DNA from: Limnochordia bacterium
GTDB taxonomy: Bacteria > Bacillota > Limnochordia > Darwinibacteriales > B1SED10-159
Assembly (NCBI GenBank): GCA_007132255.1
Contig: SLOZ01000235.1
Coordinates: forward strand, 1 to 8,050
Length of the DNA stretch: 8,050 bases
Direction: 5' to 3'
The position numbers were made by a program, and so were the translations under genes. This document shows, one piece after another, positions 1 to 6,740 of this stretch; within the stretch, counting starts at the first letter, position 1, and each line of letters opens with the position of its first letter. The notes under the pieces were generated by a model that searched no databases, was not told the DNA's origin, and was given only the letters and a program-made list of their open reading frames with translations.

Positions 1-266
1 GTGAAGTTGCCGCATGGCTTAAAACAGTACTGCCAGAGCTATCGACCAGTTATGCAGAGGCCCTCGTTCTTCATGATATGTACGGGTACAAACACAGAGA
101 AATCGCGCAGCAGCTGCATGTGTCAGTATCTGGGTCAAAAACAGAGGTTCAACGCGGAAGGAAGCAGTTAAGAGCAGTTCTAGAGCAGTGCTGCGATTTC
201 CAATTGGATGCCTACGGGAATATCGTCGACTATGACCGCAAGGGTGACCCGCAGTGTTTGTGTTAG
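1..266 (+). CDS. sigZ: RNA polymerase sigma factor, SigZ-like ECF type (3' part)
   Basis: The window opens inside this gene; the frame is open from base 3 to the TAG at 264-266, giving 87 C-terminal residues. The visible part is sigma region 4: a helix with LPELSTSYAEALVLHDMYG, then the helix-turn-helix YKHREIAQQLHVSVSGSKTEV and RGRKQLRAVLEQCC, which would contact the -35 element. The tail CCDFQLDAYGNIVDYDRKGD ends in QCLC. A cysteine-rich tail with an FxxDxxGNIxDY core is characteristic of SigZ-type sigma factors and distinguishes them from other ECF sigma factors. The ATG at base 78 lies inside the domain, so it is not the true start. arsM follows on the same strand after 157 bases. I infer that the sigma factor may drive arsM, with the tail cysteines possibly sensing metal(loid) or redox state; nothing here proves it. 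Confidence 0.8.
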   Translation, partial: EVAAWLKTVLPELSTSYAEALVLHDMYGYKHREIAQQLHVSVSGSKTEVQRGRKQLRAVLEQCCDFQLDAYGNIVDYDRKGDPQCLC

Positions 267-361
267 CCAAACATCATTAACAGTATCTTCAGCTGCGACC
301 TTTTTGAATCTGGATCGTCTATATCAGTGACATGGGTGCTAGCATGGCAGTCTTACATTTC

Positions 362-390
362 AGTTCAATTGAAAAGTTAGTTCAATCAAA
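362..390 (+). promoter_or_regulatory. Direct repeat and small palindrome upstream of arsM
   Basis: AGTTCAAT occurs at 362-369 and again at 379-386, 17 bases apart. The first copy is also part of the perfect palindrome TTCAATTGAA (364-373). The site ends 33 bases before the arsM start. It could be an operator or part of an ECF promoter for arsM. No convincing sigma-A promoter was found between 267 and 423, so the assignment rests on position and repetition only. Confidence 0.25.
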
Positions 391-423
391 ACGTGTAGAC
401 TTCCTAAAGGGGGCAGAGCAGGA

Positions 424-1206
424 ATGGCCAATGAAGAGATTAGAGCAGCGGTGCGAAAGAATTATGGCGGCATTGCCACGCAACAGCAGACTGGTTGTGG
501 TTGTGGCTGCAGCTGCGAGAGTGACACGAAGGATCTAAGAACAATCGCAGAGCAATTAGGGTACAGTGAGGCTGATTTGGCGGCAATTCCCGAGCACGCA
601 AACCTTGGTTTGGGCTGTGGAAATCCTTTGGCGCTGTTGACCTTGGCAGAAGGACAGACCGTCTTGGATCTTGGCAGCGGCGGCGGTTTCGATTGTTTTC
701 TCGCCAGAGCGAAAGTCGGTGAGACCGGACTGGTTATCGGAGTTGACATGACGTCAGAAATGATTGATCTGGCCAGACGGAATGCTGCGCAGAAGGGGTA
801 TACCAATGTCCAGTTCCGCCTGGGTGAAATCGAGCATCTTCCTGTGGCGGATAATTCCGTAGACGTGATCATCTCCAACTGTGTAGTGAACTTGTCTCCA
901 GACAAAGCCAGTGTGTTTAAGGATGCCTATCGCGTCCTCCGAACGGGCGGAAAACTGTGCATTTCTGATGTGGTGGCCACGGGCGAGATTCCAGCGGATG
1001 TAAGGGAAGACTTGAATCTAGTCTCCTGCTGCATTGGTGGGGCTGCAAGTGTGGAGGAAGTTGAACGTCTTCTGGAGGACGCTGGTTTTGTCGACATTCG
1101 GATGTCGGCAAAGGAGAATAGTGACGCGGTCATCTCAAGTTGGCAAATGGGTGAGCAGGCAGCATCGTTTGTTGCTTCGTACATTATCGAGGCGCATAAG
1201 TCGTAG
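424..1206 (+). CDS. arsM: Arsenite S-adenosylmethyltransferase
   Basis: This 260-residue cytosolic enzyme would methylate As(III) with S-adenosylmethionine to mono-, di- and trimethylated arsenicals, a detoxification route. The class I methyltransferase SAM site is LDLGSGGGFD (residues 81-90), with the acidic strand end GVDMT at 106-110. The cysteines that bind As(III) in ArsM are present in their family contexts: Cys65 in NLGLGCGNP, Cys153 in SNCVVNLSPDK and Cys203 in SCCIGGA. The N-terminus carries an extra cluster, GCGCGCSC (residues 24-31), which may bind thiophilic metal(loid)s; such clusters occur in bacterial ArsM. The ATG at 424 is preceded by AAAGGGGG (406-413) at 10 bases. The SigZ-like gene lies directly upstream. 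No arsR, arsB or arsC is visible in the window. Confidence 0.93.
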   Translation: MANEEIRAAVRKNYGGIATQQQTGCGCGCSCESDTKDLRTIAEQLGYSEADLAAIPEHANLGLGCGNPLALLTLAEGQTVLDLGSGGGFDCFLARAKVGETGLVIGVDMTSEMIDLARRNAAQKGYTNVQFRLGEIEHLPVADNSVDVIISNCVVNLSPDKASVFKDAYRVLRTGGKLCISDVVATGEIPADVREDLNLVSCCIGGAASVEEVERLLEDAGFVDIRMSAKENSDAVISSWQMGEQAASFVASYIIEAHKS

Positions 1207-1212
1207 TGGCGA

Positions 1213-1239
1213 AGGCTGCTGCCGAGTCTTTAGCAGCCT
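1213..1239 (+). terminator. Hairpin after arsM, possible terminator without U-tract
   Basis: AGGCTGCT (1213-1220) pairs perfectly with AGCAGCCT (1232-1239) around an 11-base loop, starting 7 bases after the arsM stop. No run of T follows, so it may act as a weak terminator or as a 3' stabilising stem rather than a classical intrinsic terminator. Confidence 0.4.
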
Positions 1240-1334
1240 ATCCAGAATCCGCATTGTCGGCAGGAGTTTTTTGATCAATCACGAAGTATTTATAGGTACC
1301 AATGTAATGACTTATTGAAAAAAGGGGACATTTG

Positions 1335-2462
1335 ATGATCTACAAACCGTATGGAAAGACAGGCAAACAAGTATCGGCTGTTGGTTTTGGCGGTATGCGT
1401 TTTGATACGAGTCGCAGCAATGAAGAGAATGCAGAACTTCTGCATTACGCCAACGAAAAAGGGATCAACTACTTCGATACCGCTCCGGGCTACTGTGATG
1501 ACAAGAGTGAAGACATCTTTGGTATCGCTCTGAAGAATATGCCCCATGATTACTTCGTATCGACGAAGGGGAACCCGGAGAATTTCCCCACGGCACAAAA
1601 AGCACAGGACGCTGTTAAACGTTCGATCGAGCGTTTAGGTGTGGATAAGCTCAACTTCTACCATGTCTGGTGTCTGCGCGAAATGGCCAATTATCATCTG
1701 GCGATGAAGCCGGGCGGTCAATATGAAGGGCTTTTGCGCTTGAAGGAAGAGGGACTTATCGAACATATCGTGTTCTCGTCGCACCAGCCTGGCGCTGAGA
1801 TTAAGCAGATCTTAGATGAAGGCTACTTTGAAGGTGTCCTTTTAGGCGTCAATATCTTGAACTTCCCGTATCGCTGGGATGGCGTCCAGGCTGCTTACGA
1901 CACTGGTTATGGCGTGGCTGCCATGAATCCTCTGGGTGGCGGCATGATTCCTACCCATGAGAAGGAACTAGCATTCCTGGCGGAAGACGGCGAAACCCCT
2001 ACGGAAGCGGCGTTGCGTTTCATTATTGCCTGTAAGCAGATCAGTATCTGCCTCAATGGGTTTACCACCAAAGAGCACATTGATACAGCCTGCCGCATCG
2101 CAGATACCGCCGAAGCCTTCAGTGATGAAGACTTGAAGCAAATCCAGGCAAACCTCGGCGCCAACATGAACGAAGCCTGTACGGGCTGCGGCTACTGTTG
2201 GGACTGCCCCCAGGAAATTTCGGTTCCAGCCTATATGCAGGTCTATAACGAAAAGCAGATGTTCGGAGCCGATGATGAAAAGATGGTCAAGGTCGTCGAT
2301 GGTAATCACCGCTATGGCATCTTGTTGGGAACCAAGGCCTATGCGAAGGACTGCATCGAATGCGGGCGCTGTGAAAAGGCGTGTACGCAGCATCTACCGA
2401 TTATTGAGCGGCTCAAGGAAATGGCTGACTGGGAATCGAAGATGGCAACCGATTTAGTCTAA
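1335..2462 (+). CDS. Aldo/keto reductase with C-terminal 4Fe-4S dicluster domain
   Basis: This 375-residue cytosolic oxidoreductase has an N-terminal AKR TIM barrel (about 1-270) and a ferredoxin-like tail, the architecture of the COG1453-type reductases common in anaerobic Clostridia. The catalytic tetrad can be placed at Asp48 and Tyr53 (FDTAPGY), Lys78 (STKG) and His110 (FYHVW). The tail has two cysteine motifs: CxxCxxCxxCP at 282-292 (CTGCGYCWDCP) and CxxCxxCxxxC at 340-350 (CIECGRCEKAC), which should bind two [4Fe-4S] clusters and allow electron exchange with NAD(P)H-dependent chemistry. The substrate is unknown. The ATG at 1335 is chosen because AAAGGGG (1321-1327) lies 7 bases upstream; the in-frame TTG at 1332 would crowd that site. 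No obvious functional link to arsM. The gene is followed by a strong terminator. Confidence 0.92.
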   Translation: MIYKPYGKTGKQVSAVGFGGMRFDTSRSNEENAELLHYANEKGINYFDTAPGYCDDKSEDIFGIALKNMPHDYFVSTKGNPENFPTAQKAQDAVKRSIERLGVDKLNFYHVWCLREMANYHLAMKPGGQYEGLLRLKEEGLIEHIVFSSHQPGAEIKQILDEGYFEGVLLGVNILNFPYRWDGVQAAYDTGYGVAAMNPLGGGMIPTHEKELAFLAEDGETPTEAALRFIIACKQISICLNGFTTKEHIDTACRIADTAEAFSDEDLKQIQANLGANMNEACTGCGYCWDCPQEISVPAYMQVYNEKQMFGADDEKMVKVVDGNHRYGILLGTKAYAKDCIECGRCEKACTQHLPIIERLKEMADWESKMATDLV

Positions 2463-2478
2463 GTTCTTTGACAGACTT

Positions 2479-2513
2479 AAGCAGCGACGCCACGTGGTGG
2501 TCTCGCTGCTTTT
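2479..2513 (+). terminator. Intrinsic terminator of the aldo/keto reductase gene
   Basis: AAGCAGCGA (2479-2487) pairs with TCGCTGCTT (2503-2511) over 9 bp. An inner CCAC/GTGG helix (2490-2493 with 2497-2500) closes on a GTG loop, and the stem runs into TTTT at 2510-2513. It begins 17 bases after the stop codon. The short U-tract suggests moderate strength. Confidence 0.75.
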
Positions 2514-2530
2514 CTGCGCACGGTGTCCAG

Positions 2531-2740
2531 GTCCAGCACGGCGGAACAAGGTGATGCAAGATGCTGTGGCGAAATCCCTAACAGGATCAGGCTCGGGCTT
2601 GCTGAGGCGGAACTGTCCGTACCGAGATGCCCAGAGTGTGTCTGCAAAGCAACCTGCAGCTCAGGGCTGGCCAACAACGTAAATGTCCCATGATTCAACC
2701 CTGTGCCTTCCTTTAGAGAGGGCTTCGAGGAGTGGTTTAA
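2531..2740 (+). ncRNA. Putative omega RNA (HEARO-like) upstream of a decayed IscB/IsrB-type ORF
   Basis: This non-coding stretch is dense in nested complementary segments. CAGCA (2534-2538) pairs with TGCTG (2562-2566). ATCC (2574-2577) pairs with GGAT (2584-2587). CTCGG (2592-2596) pairs with CCGAG (2622-2626), enclosing GCTT/AGGC (2597-2600/2605-2608) and GGA/TCC (2609-2611/2616-2618). GCCC (2629-2632) pairs with GGGC (2664-2667), enclosing CTGCA/TGCAG (2642-2646/2655-2659). Finally GCCTTC (2705-2710) pairs with GAGGGC (2718-2723). It runs directly into the GAGGAG site at 2727-2732 and the PLMP/RRXRR ORF. HEARO (omega) RNAs are known to sit exactly there, immediately 5' of IscB/IsrB ORFs, with the guide at their 5' end. 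The position, size and stem density fit; family membership is inferred and the boundaries are approximate. Whether it is still transcribed is unknown. Confidence 0.55.
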
Positions 2741-3208
2741 ATAGTATTCGTAGTTGACAGCCTTAGAAAAGCACTGCCTTCGTGCAACGAGCGCCAGGCC
2801 CGCCACCTGCTCAAGCAACAGAAGGCGGTAGTCCATCAGATGGACCCATTCACGGTTCGCCTCTTGGATCCCGCTGCTGGCGAACGCCAAACTGGAGCAG
2901 CGGGAGTAAACCAGGTTGATGAAAGCGTGGAAAGAGGCGGTGCCGAGCGTCCAGAAAAGAATTCGAGCCAAGCGGAGCCAGCCGGCGCTCCGAATCATCA
3001 GCGCGGCAGCCAAAAGAGCTCTGGTCAGACAGAAACACCGCATCGACCTTGGCACAAACGCAAAACCCGGCATCGAAAGCCACGCTTGGACAACCGTAAC
3101 CCACAAAAATGTGCGACTTGTGGTCGCAATGCAAGAAATGGCGGTCGCTATTGCCGGCCCTGCGAGGAAGCGGGGAACTTGATAGACAATGGCTATCGGG
3201 ATTCTTGA
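2741..3208 (+). pseudogene. Decayed IscB/IsrB-type ORF (PLMP/RRXRR domain, RuvC-I scar, bridge helix)
   Basis: The frame is open from 2741 to the TGA at 3206-3208 but begins IVFVVDS: the codon 8 bases after GAGGAG is ATA, probably a mutated ATG. The N-terminus, with ALPSCNERQARHLLKQQKA and then MDPFTVRLLD, matches the PLMP/RRXRR domain of IscB and IsrB proteins (pattern: PLMP, ARxLLKxGKA, PFTIQLL). At 2902-2910 a different frame encodes GSK, where the RuvC-I motif (DAGSK/DPGSK) is expected; the catalytic Asp codon is gone. At 2973-3041 a third frame reads an alanine/arginine-rich segment ending KRALVRQKHR. At 3059-3097 the first frame resumes with RKTRHRKPRLDNR, the arginine-rich bridge-helix motif. 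The distance from PFT to RKTR (about 70 residues) equals that of intact relatives, so insertions and deletions nearly cancel. No RuvC-II, RuvC-III or HNH follows. The tail carries CATCG and YCRPC, a possible zinc-binding pair. I judge it a relic; a short functional zinc-binding protein is the alternative. Confidence 0.62.
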
Positions 3209-3252
3209 TACTCGAGACGGAACCATGATGTGTTGATTTCGCTGACATCGAA

Positions 3253-3284
3253 GCAGCAGCCGAGAAGGACTTGGCAGATGCTGC
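3253..3284 (+). other. Inverted repeat between the relic ORF and the CotH gene
   Basis: GCAGCA (3253-3258) pairs with TGCTGC (3279-3284) around a 20-base loop. It lies in the 109-base gap between the relic ORF and the next gene, where the right end of an IS200/IS605-like element would be expected to carry a hairpin. It could equally be a chance repeat or a leader structure of the downstream gene. Confidence 0.2.
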
Positions 3285-3317
3285 GTGAATGGACTTTGAA
3301 GTACTCAGGAGGTTGCT

Positions 3318-5810
3318 ATGGAACGGCTCTGGCTGCTAGTTGGTATTTTGTTCTTTGTTTTGGCTATGGGTACCGTCCCGCCTGTCTCGGCAGCGGACGG
3401 CCAAGTGTTGTTTATTAATGAAATCATGGCATCCAATCGCGATGCGATAGCGGATGAAGACGGCGATTTTGAAGATTGGATTGAACTGTACAATGCCGGT
3501 GAGCGGGATATCGATGTAACAGGGTATTACCTTTCTGATGATGCCGAGGACATTACCCGGTGGCAGTTTCCGGAAGGAGAAGTCCCAGCCGGCGGGTACC
3601 TTCTGGTGTGGGCCTCGGGAAAGGATCGAGTTGGTACCGGTGGTGAACTGCACACGAACTTCCGCATCAGCCGTGACGGGGAACCTATCTTTTTCGTGGA
3701 ACCGGACGGAGAAACCGTTGTCGATAGCGTGGAGGCAATTCCCATAGCGCGTACGCTGTCCTATGGCCGGCTGCCCGACGGCAGCAGCAACTGGGTGTTT
3801 TTTGACGCCGATAATGTAACACCGAACAGAAGCAACAACCAAGCTGAGGAATACCTGCTGCCCAGCTTGACCCGAACTCCGGTATTTTCGCATGGGCGCG
3901 GTTTTTATACCGAACCGTTTGCGCTGGAACTGGAGACCGAGAGTGCCGAAGCGACCATTTACTACACATTGGACGGTTCCGAACCCCATCCAGATCATGT
4001 GGGGGGGCAGACGTACTTCGTTGCTCCGGAGTATCCCTTTGGCCGTCTGAACGTGAAAACGTACGAGACCTTTGTCTACACGGAGCCCATTCCTATTCCT
4101 TACGGGAGTCAGCTGTCGAATGATCTTGTAAACATTCGGACAGCTGAGGAATGGCGAGGTCCGGCCGAGCAGGTATTTCAGGGAGTGACCGTGCGTGCGG
4201 CTGTGTACTACGATGATGAAACCTTCGGTGAAACCGTAACGCAGACGTATTTTGTGGATGAAGCTATGACCGACCGCTATACGCTGCCGGTGGTGTCCAT
4301 CGTGGCCAATCCCCGTGATCTCTTTGGCTATGAGCGGGGGATCTATGTGCCGGGCTTGCTCTATGATGAACTCTATGATGCCACCCTTTACCCCTGGCAG
4401 GCCCCTGGGAATTACAGCCAGCGAGGCCGTGATTGGGAGCGGCCGGCATCCATTGAGTATTTTGAACCGGATGGCACGTTGGGGTTTGTCCAAAATATTG
4501 GCGTTCGTATCCACGGCGGTGCTACTCGTACCCGTGACCGTAAGTCGCTGCGGCTGTATGCCCGCAGTGAATATGACCAACAGAATCGCTTCAGCTATGA
4601 CATTTTCCCTGGTCTAGAGCAGTACAGCGGCAGCGGTGACTTGGTGGAGGACTACAACCGCCTGATTCTGCGCAACTCGGGCAACGACTCCAACGGGACC
4701 CTGATCCGTGATGCCATCATGCAGGCCCTAGTGGATCCGATGGACATCGCTAAGCAAGCTTTTTCACCGGTGGTGGTGTTCATCAACGGTGAGTACTGGG
4801 GTTTGAAGAACGTTCGCGAGCGCTTGGATCCGCATTACGTAGAAAGCCACTATGGTGTGGATTCCGATGATGTTGTGATTCTTTACGATTACCATAATTA
4901 CGACGGTACGGCCATCAGCGTCGGCAGCGAGCAAGATCTGCAGGACTTTGTCGAACTGCGCACATTTATCGACATCAATGATATGAGTGACCCCAGCCAC
5001 TACGCGTATGTGCAAACCCAAATGGACATCGAGAACTTCCTTCAGTACTATATGGCCAATATCTACTTTAAAAATACCGATTGGCCACACAACAACAACC
5101 GCTTTTGGCGCAAAGATGTGGAAAAGCTCGATCCCGAAGCTCCGGTAGGTCATGATGGACGCTGGCGTTGGATCATGTTCGATACGGATTTCGGTTTTCA
5201 GGATCCGGATCATGATACGCTGCGTTGGGCCACAAGGGGAATCAACGAGCGCACAGGCGAACGCTGGCCGAATATGATGCTGTGGGGTCTTTTGGGCAAC
5301 GAGGACTTCCGGCATCGCTTTATCAATGCCTTTGCCGATGCCATGAACACCGTCTTTGCTCCAAATTATGTGCACAGTGTCATTGATGAGCTGTATAATT
5401 GGATTGCTCCGGAAATACCAGAGCACCAGGCACGCTGGCAGAACGGTGGCCATTATCCACAGTTTATGAAGGACTTTGCCTCAGCACGTCCGCAGCAGAT
5501 GCAGCAGCATATTGTTCGGGCCTTTGATTTACCGGGGTTGAGCAGAGTTACTGCCAGTGTCAACCCCAAGGAAGGACATATTCGCATCAACTCTGTGGAC
5601 ATCCGTGAAGGGACGCCGGGGATTACCACACCGATGCTCTATCGCGGCCGCTATTTTCGCGGTGTGCCGGTGACGATAACGGCTGTGCCAGCACCTGGCT
5701 ATGAGTTCGCTGGCTGGCAGGATCGACCGGATCTGGAGGACGCTGCGTTTACGACTATGTTGGACAGGGAGTTGAGGTTGTTTGCCCAGTTTCGGGCTGT
5801 GGAGGATTAA
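3318..5810 (+). CDS. Secreted lamin-tail / CotH kinase family protein
   Basis: This 830-residue protein starts with a signal peptide (MERLWLL, hydrophobic stretch to about residue 22, probable cleavage after VSA at 23-25). A lamin-tail domain follows (about 28-170: LFINEIMASN, DWIELYN, GYYLSDD). Next is a chitobiase/FN3-associated segment (about 188-315, TIYYTLDGSEP at 213-223), then a CotH kinase domain (about 325-735). CotH landmarks are VRIHGGATR (396-404), KSLRLY (409-414), NRLILRNSG (447-455), IRDAIMQAL (463-471), FINGEYWGLKNVRERLD (488-504), NNNRFW (592-597) and FDTDFGF (621-627), whose aspartates are the likely metal ligands. B. subtilis CotH is an atypical protein kinase of spore-coat proteins. 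The C-terminus (about 743-826; VPAPGYEFAGW) resembles a divergent InlB B-repeat, typical of surface proteins. No LPXTG motif is seen. AGGAGG (3307-3312) lies 5 bases before the ATG. The substrate is unknown; a role outside the membrane is inferred. Confidence 0.92.
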   Translation: MERLWLLVGILFFVLAMGTVPPVSAADGQVLFINEIMASNRDAIADEDGDFEDWIELYNAGERDIDVTGYYLSDDAEDITRWQFPEGEVPAGGYLLVWASGKDRVGTGGELHTNFRISRDGEPIFFVEPDGETVVDSVEAIPIARTLSYGRLPDGSSNWVFFDADNVTPNRSNNQAEEYLLPSLTRTPVFSHGRGFYTEPFALELETESAEATIYYTLDGSEPHPDHVGGQTYFVAPEYPFGRLNVKTYETFVYTEPIPIPYGSQLSNDLVNIRTAEEWRGPAEQVFQGVTVRAAVYYDDETFGETVTQTYFVDEAMTDRYTLPVVSIVANPRDLFGYERGIYVPGLLYDELYDATLYPWQAPGNYSQRGRDWERPASIEYFEPDGTLGFVQNIGVRIHGGATRTRDRKSLRLYARSEYDQQNRFSYDIFPGLEQYSGSGDLVEDYNRLILRNSGNDSNGTLIRDAIMQALVDPMDIAKQAFSPVVVFINGEYWGLKNVRERLDPHYVESHYGVDSDDVVILYDYHNYDGTAISVGSEQDLQDFVELRTFIDINDMSDPSHYAYVQTQMDIENFLQYYMANIYFKNTDWPHNNNRFWRKDVEKLDPEAPVGHDGRWRWIMFDTDFGFQDPDHDTLRWATRGINERTGERWPNMMLWGLLGNEDFRHRFINAFADAMNTVFAPNYVHSVIDELYNWIAPEIPEHQARWQNGGHYPQFMKDFASARPQQMQQHIVRAFDLPGLSRVTASVNPKEGHIRINSVDIREGTPGITTPMLYRGRYFRGVPVTITAVPAPGYEFAGWQDRPDLEDAAFTTMLDRELRLFAQFRAVED

Positions 5811-5888
5811 GGTCAGCGGACAGAGGCGCGACTGCAGGCAACGGCGAACCAGTTAACTTTCAGTCAGTTCAATAATGGGGGTACACAG

Positions 5889-6695
5889 ATGAAATGGGAA
5901 GAACTAACGTCAGCGAAGTTTGCAGAGGCTGTGAAAGCAACCGGTGTTTGCTTGGTGGCCATGGGCGTTGTGGAAAAGCACAGTGATCATCTGCCATTGG
6001 GAACGGATTTTCTAAATGGTCATGCATTGGCCACTTTGGCGGCTCAACGGGAGCCAGCCGTTGTCTTTCCTCACTTTTACTTTGGCCAGATTTTTGAGGC
6101 CCGCTGTTTTCCAGGGACGGTTACGCTGCCGCCAACGCTGCTCATCCAGCTGATTCAGTCTGTCCTAAACGAAATTCGCCGCAACGGTTTCCGGAAAGTG
6201 ATCTTGGTCAATGCCCACGGCGGCAACACCCAGATGCTGGATTTCCTGGCGCAATGCACCTTAGCTGCAGAAAGCGATTTGGCCGTGTACGTGCACAAAT
6301 CCAGCCGCTCCGAGGAGTTTCGCAGCGCCTGGGAGAGTATCGTGGAAACGCCTGTTCATGGGCATGCCTGTGAGTGTGAAACCAGCATTACGCTAGCTAA
6401 CTTCCCAGAACTGGTGGATATGGACGCCGTTCCTGAAAAACCGGCGAACCCACTGGGTCGGGCAGGACATCTCGGCAGTGGATTTACCGGTGCTTCCTGG
6501 TATGCTAATTATCCGGATCACTACGCCGGCGATGCACGCAGCGCCACGCCCGAGAAGGGACGGCAGCTGCGGGAACTCCAAGTGGCTGATTTGGTCCAGT
6601 TCATTGCTGCCGTCAAAGCAGACGAGGCGATCCCAGGGCTGCAGGCCGAGTTTTTCCAGCGCGTGCGTGGTATAGCTGATGGAGAGCAGGGTTAG
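5889..6695 (+). CDS. Creatininase-family amidohydrolase
   Basis: This 268-residue, probably cytosolic, metal-dependent amidohydrolase has the usual length of the creatininase family. The metal-site motifs are present: Glu29 and His31 in VVEKHSDHLPLGTD, where most relatives read EQHGPHLPLGTD, with Asp40 ending the motif; His110 in NAHGGN (108-113); and HACECETS (159-166), equivalent to the family HAGxxETS with Glu164 as the likely ligand. The family includes creatininase, MftE and formamide hydrolases of flavin and F420 pathways, so the substrate cannot be named; absence of mycofactocin genes argues against MftE here. The start is ATG 5889 with GGGGG (5877-5881) 7 bases upstream. The gene follows the CotH gene by 78 bases with no clear terminator between, so co-transcription is possible. 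Confidence 0.9.
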   Translation: MKWEELTSAKFAEAVKATGVCLVAMGVVEKHSDHLPLGTDFLNGHALATLAAQREPAVVFPHFYFGQIFEARCFPGTVTLPPTLLIQLIQSVLNEIRRNGFRKVILVNAHGGNTQMLDFLAQCTLAAESDLAVYVHKSSRSEEFRSAWESIVETPVHGHACECETSITLANFPELVDMDAVPEKPANPLGRAGHLGSGFTGASWYANYPDHYAGDARSATPEKGRQLRELQVADLVQFIAAVKADEAIPGLQAEFFQRVRGIADGEQG

Positions 6696-6717
6696 GGACA
6701 GTCAGGTTGTCGAAACA

Positions 6718-6740
6718 CGTTGGCGAGGTGGCAGCCAACG
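6718..6740 (+). terminator. Hairpin after the creatininase gene, possible terminator without U-tract
   Basis: CGTTGGC (6718-6724) pairs perfectly with GCCAACG (6734-6740) around a 9-base loop, 22 bases after the stop codon. The position suits a terminator, but no T-run follows directly; the nearest, TTTTT, lies at 6768-6772. Confidence 0.4.

Noticed and set aside
332..538. A 68-codon plus-strand frame beginning upstream of arsM.
   Set aside because: It overlaps the well-supported start of arsM in another frame and has no domain signature.
2477..3226. A 249-codon minus-strand frame with hydrophobic stretches that could pass for a membrane protein.
   Set aside because: It is the antisense of the arginine-rich plus-strand relic and the RNA region, matches no family I recognise, and runs through the terminator of the preceding gene.
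3336..4580. A 414-codon minus-strand frame.
   Set aside because: It lies wholly inside the CotH gene, whose plus-strand product has clear domains; the minus frame is a codon-bias shadow.
4764..5453. A 229-codon minus-strand frame.
   Set aside because: Antisense shadow of the CotH kinase domain, with no ribosome binding site or family resemblance.
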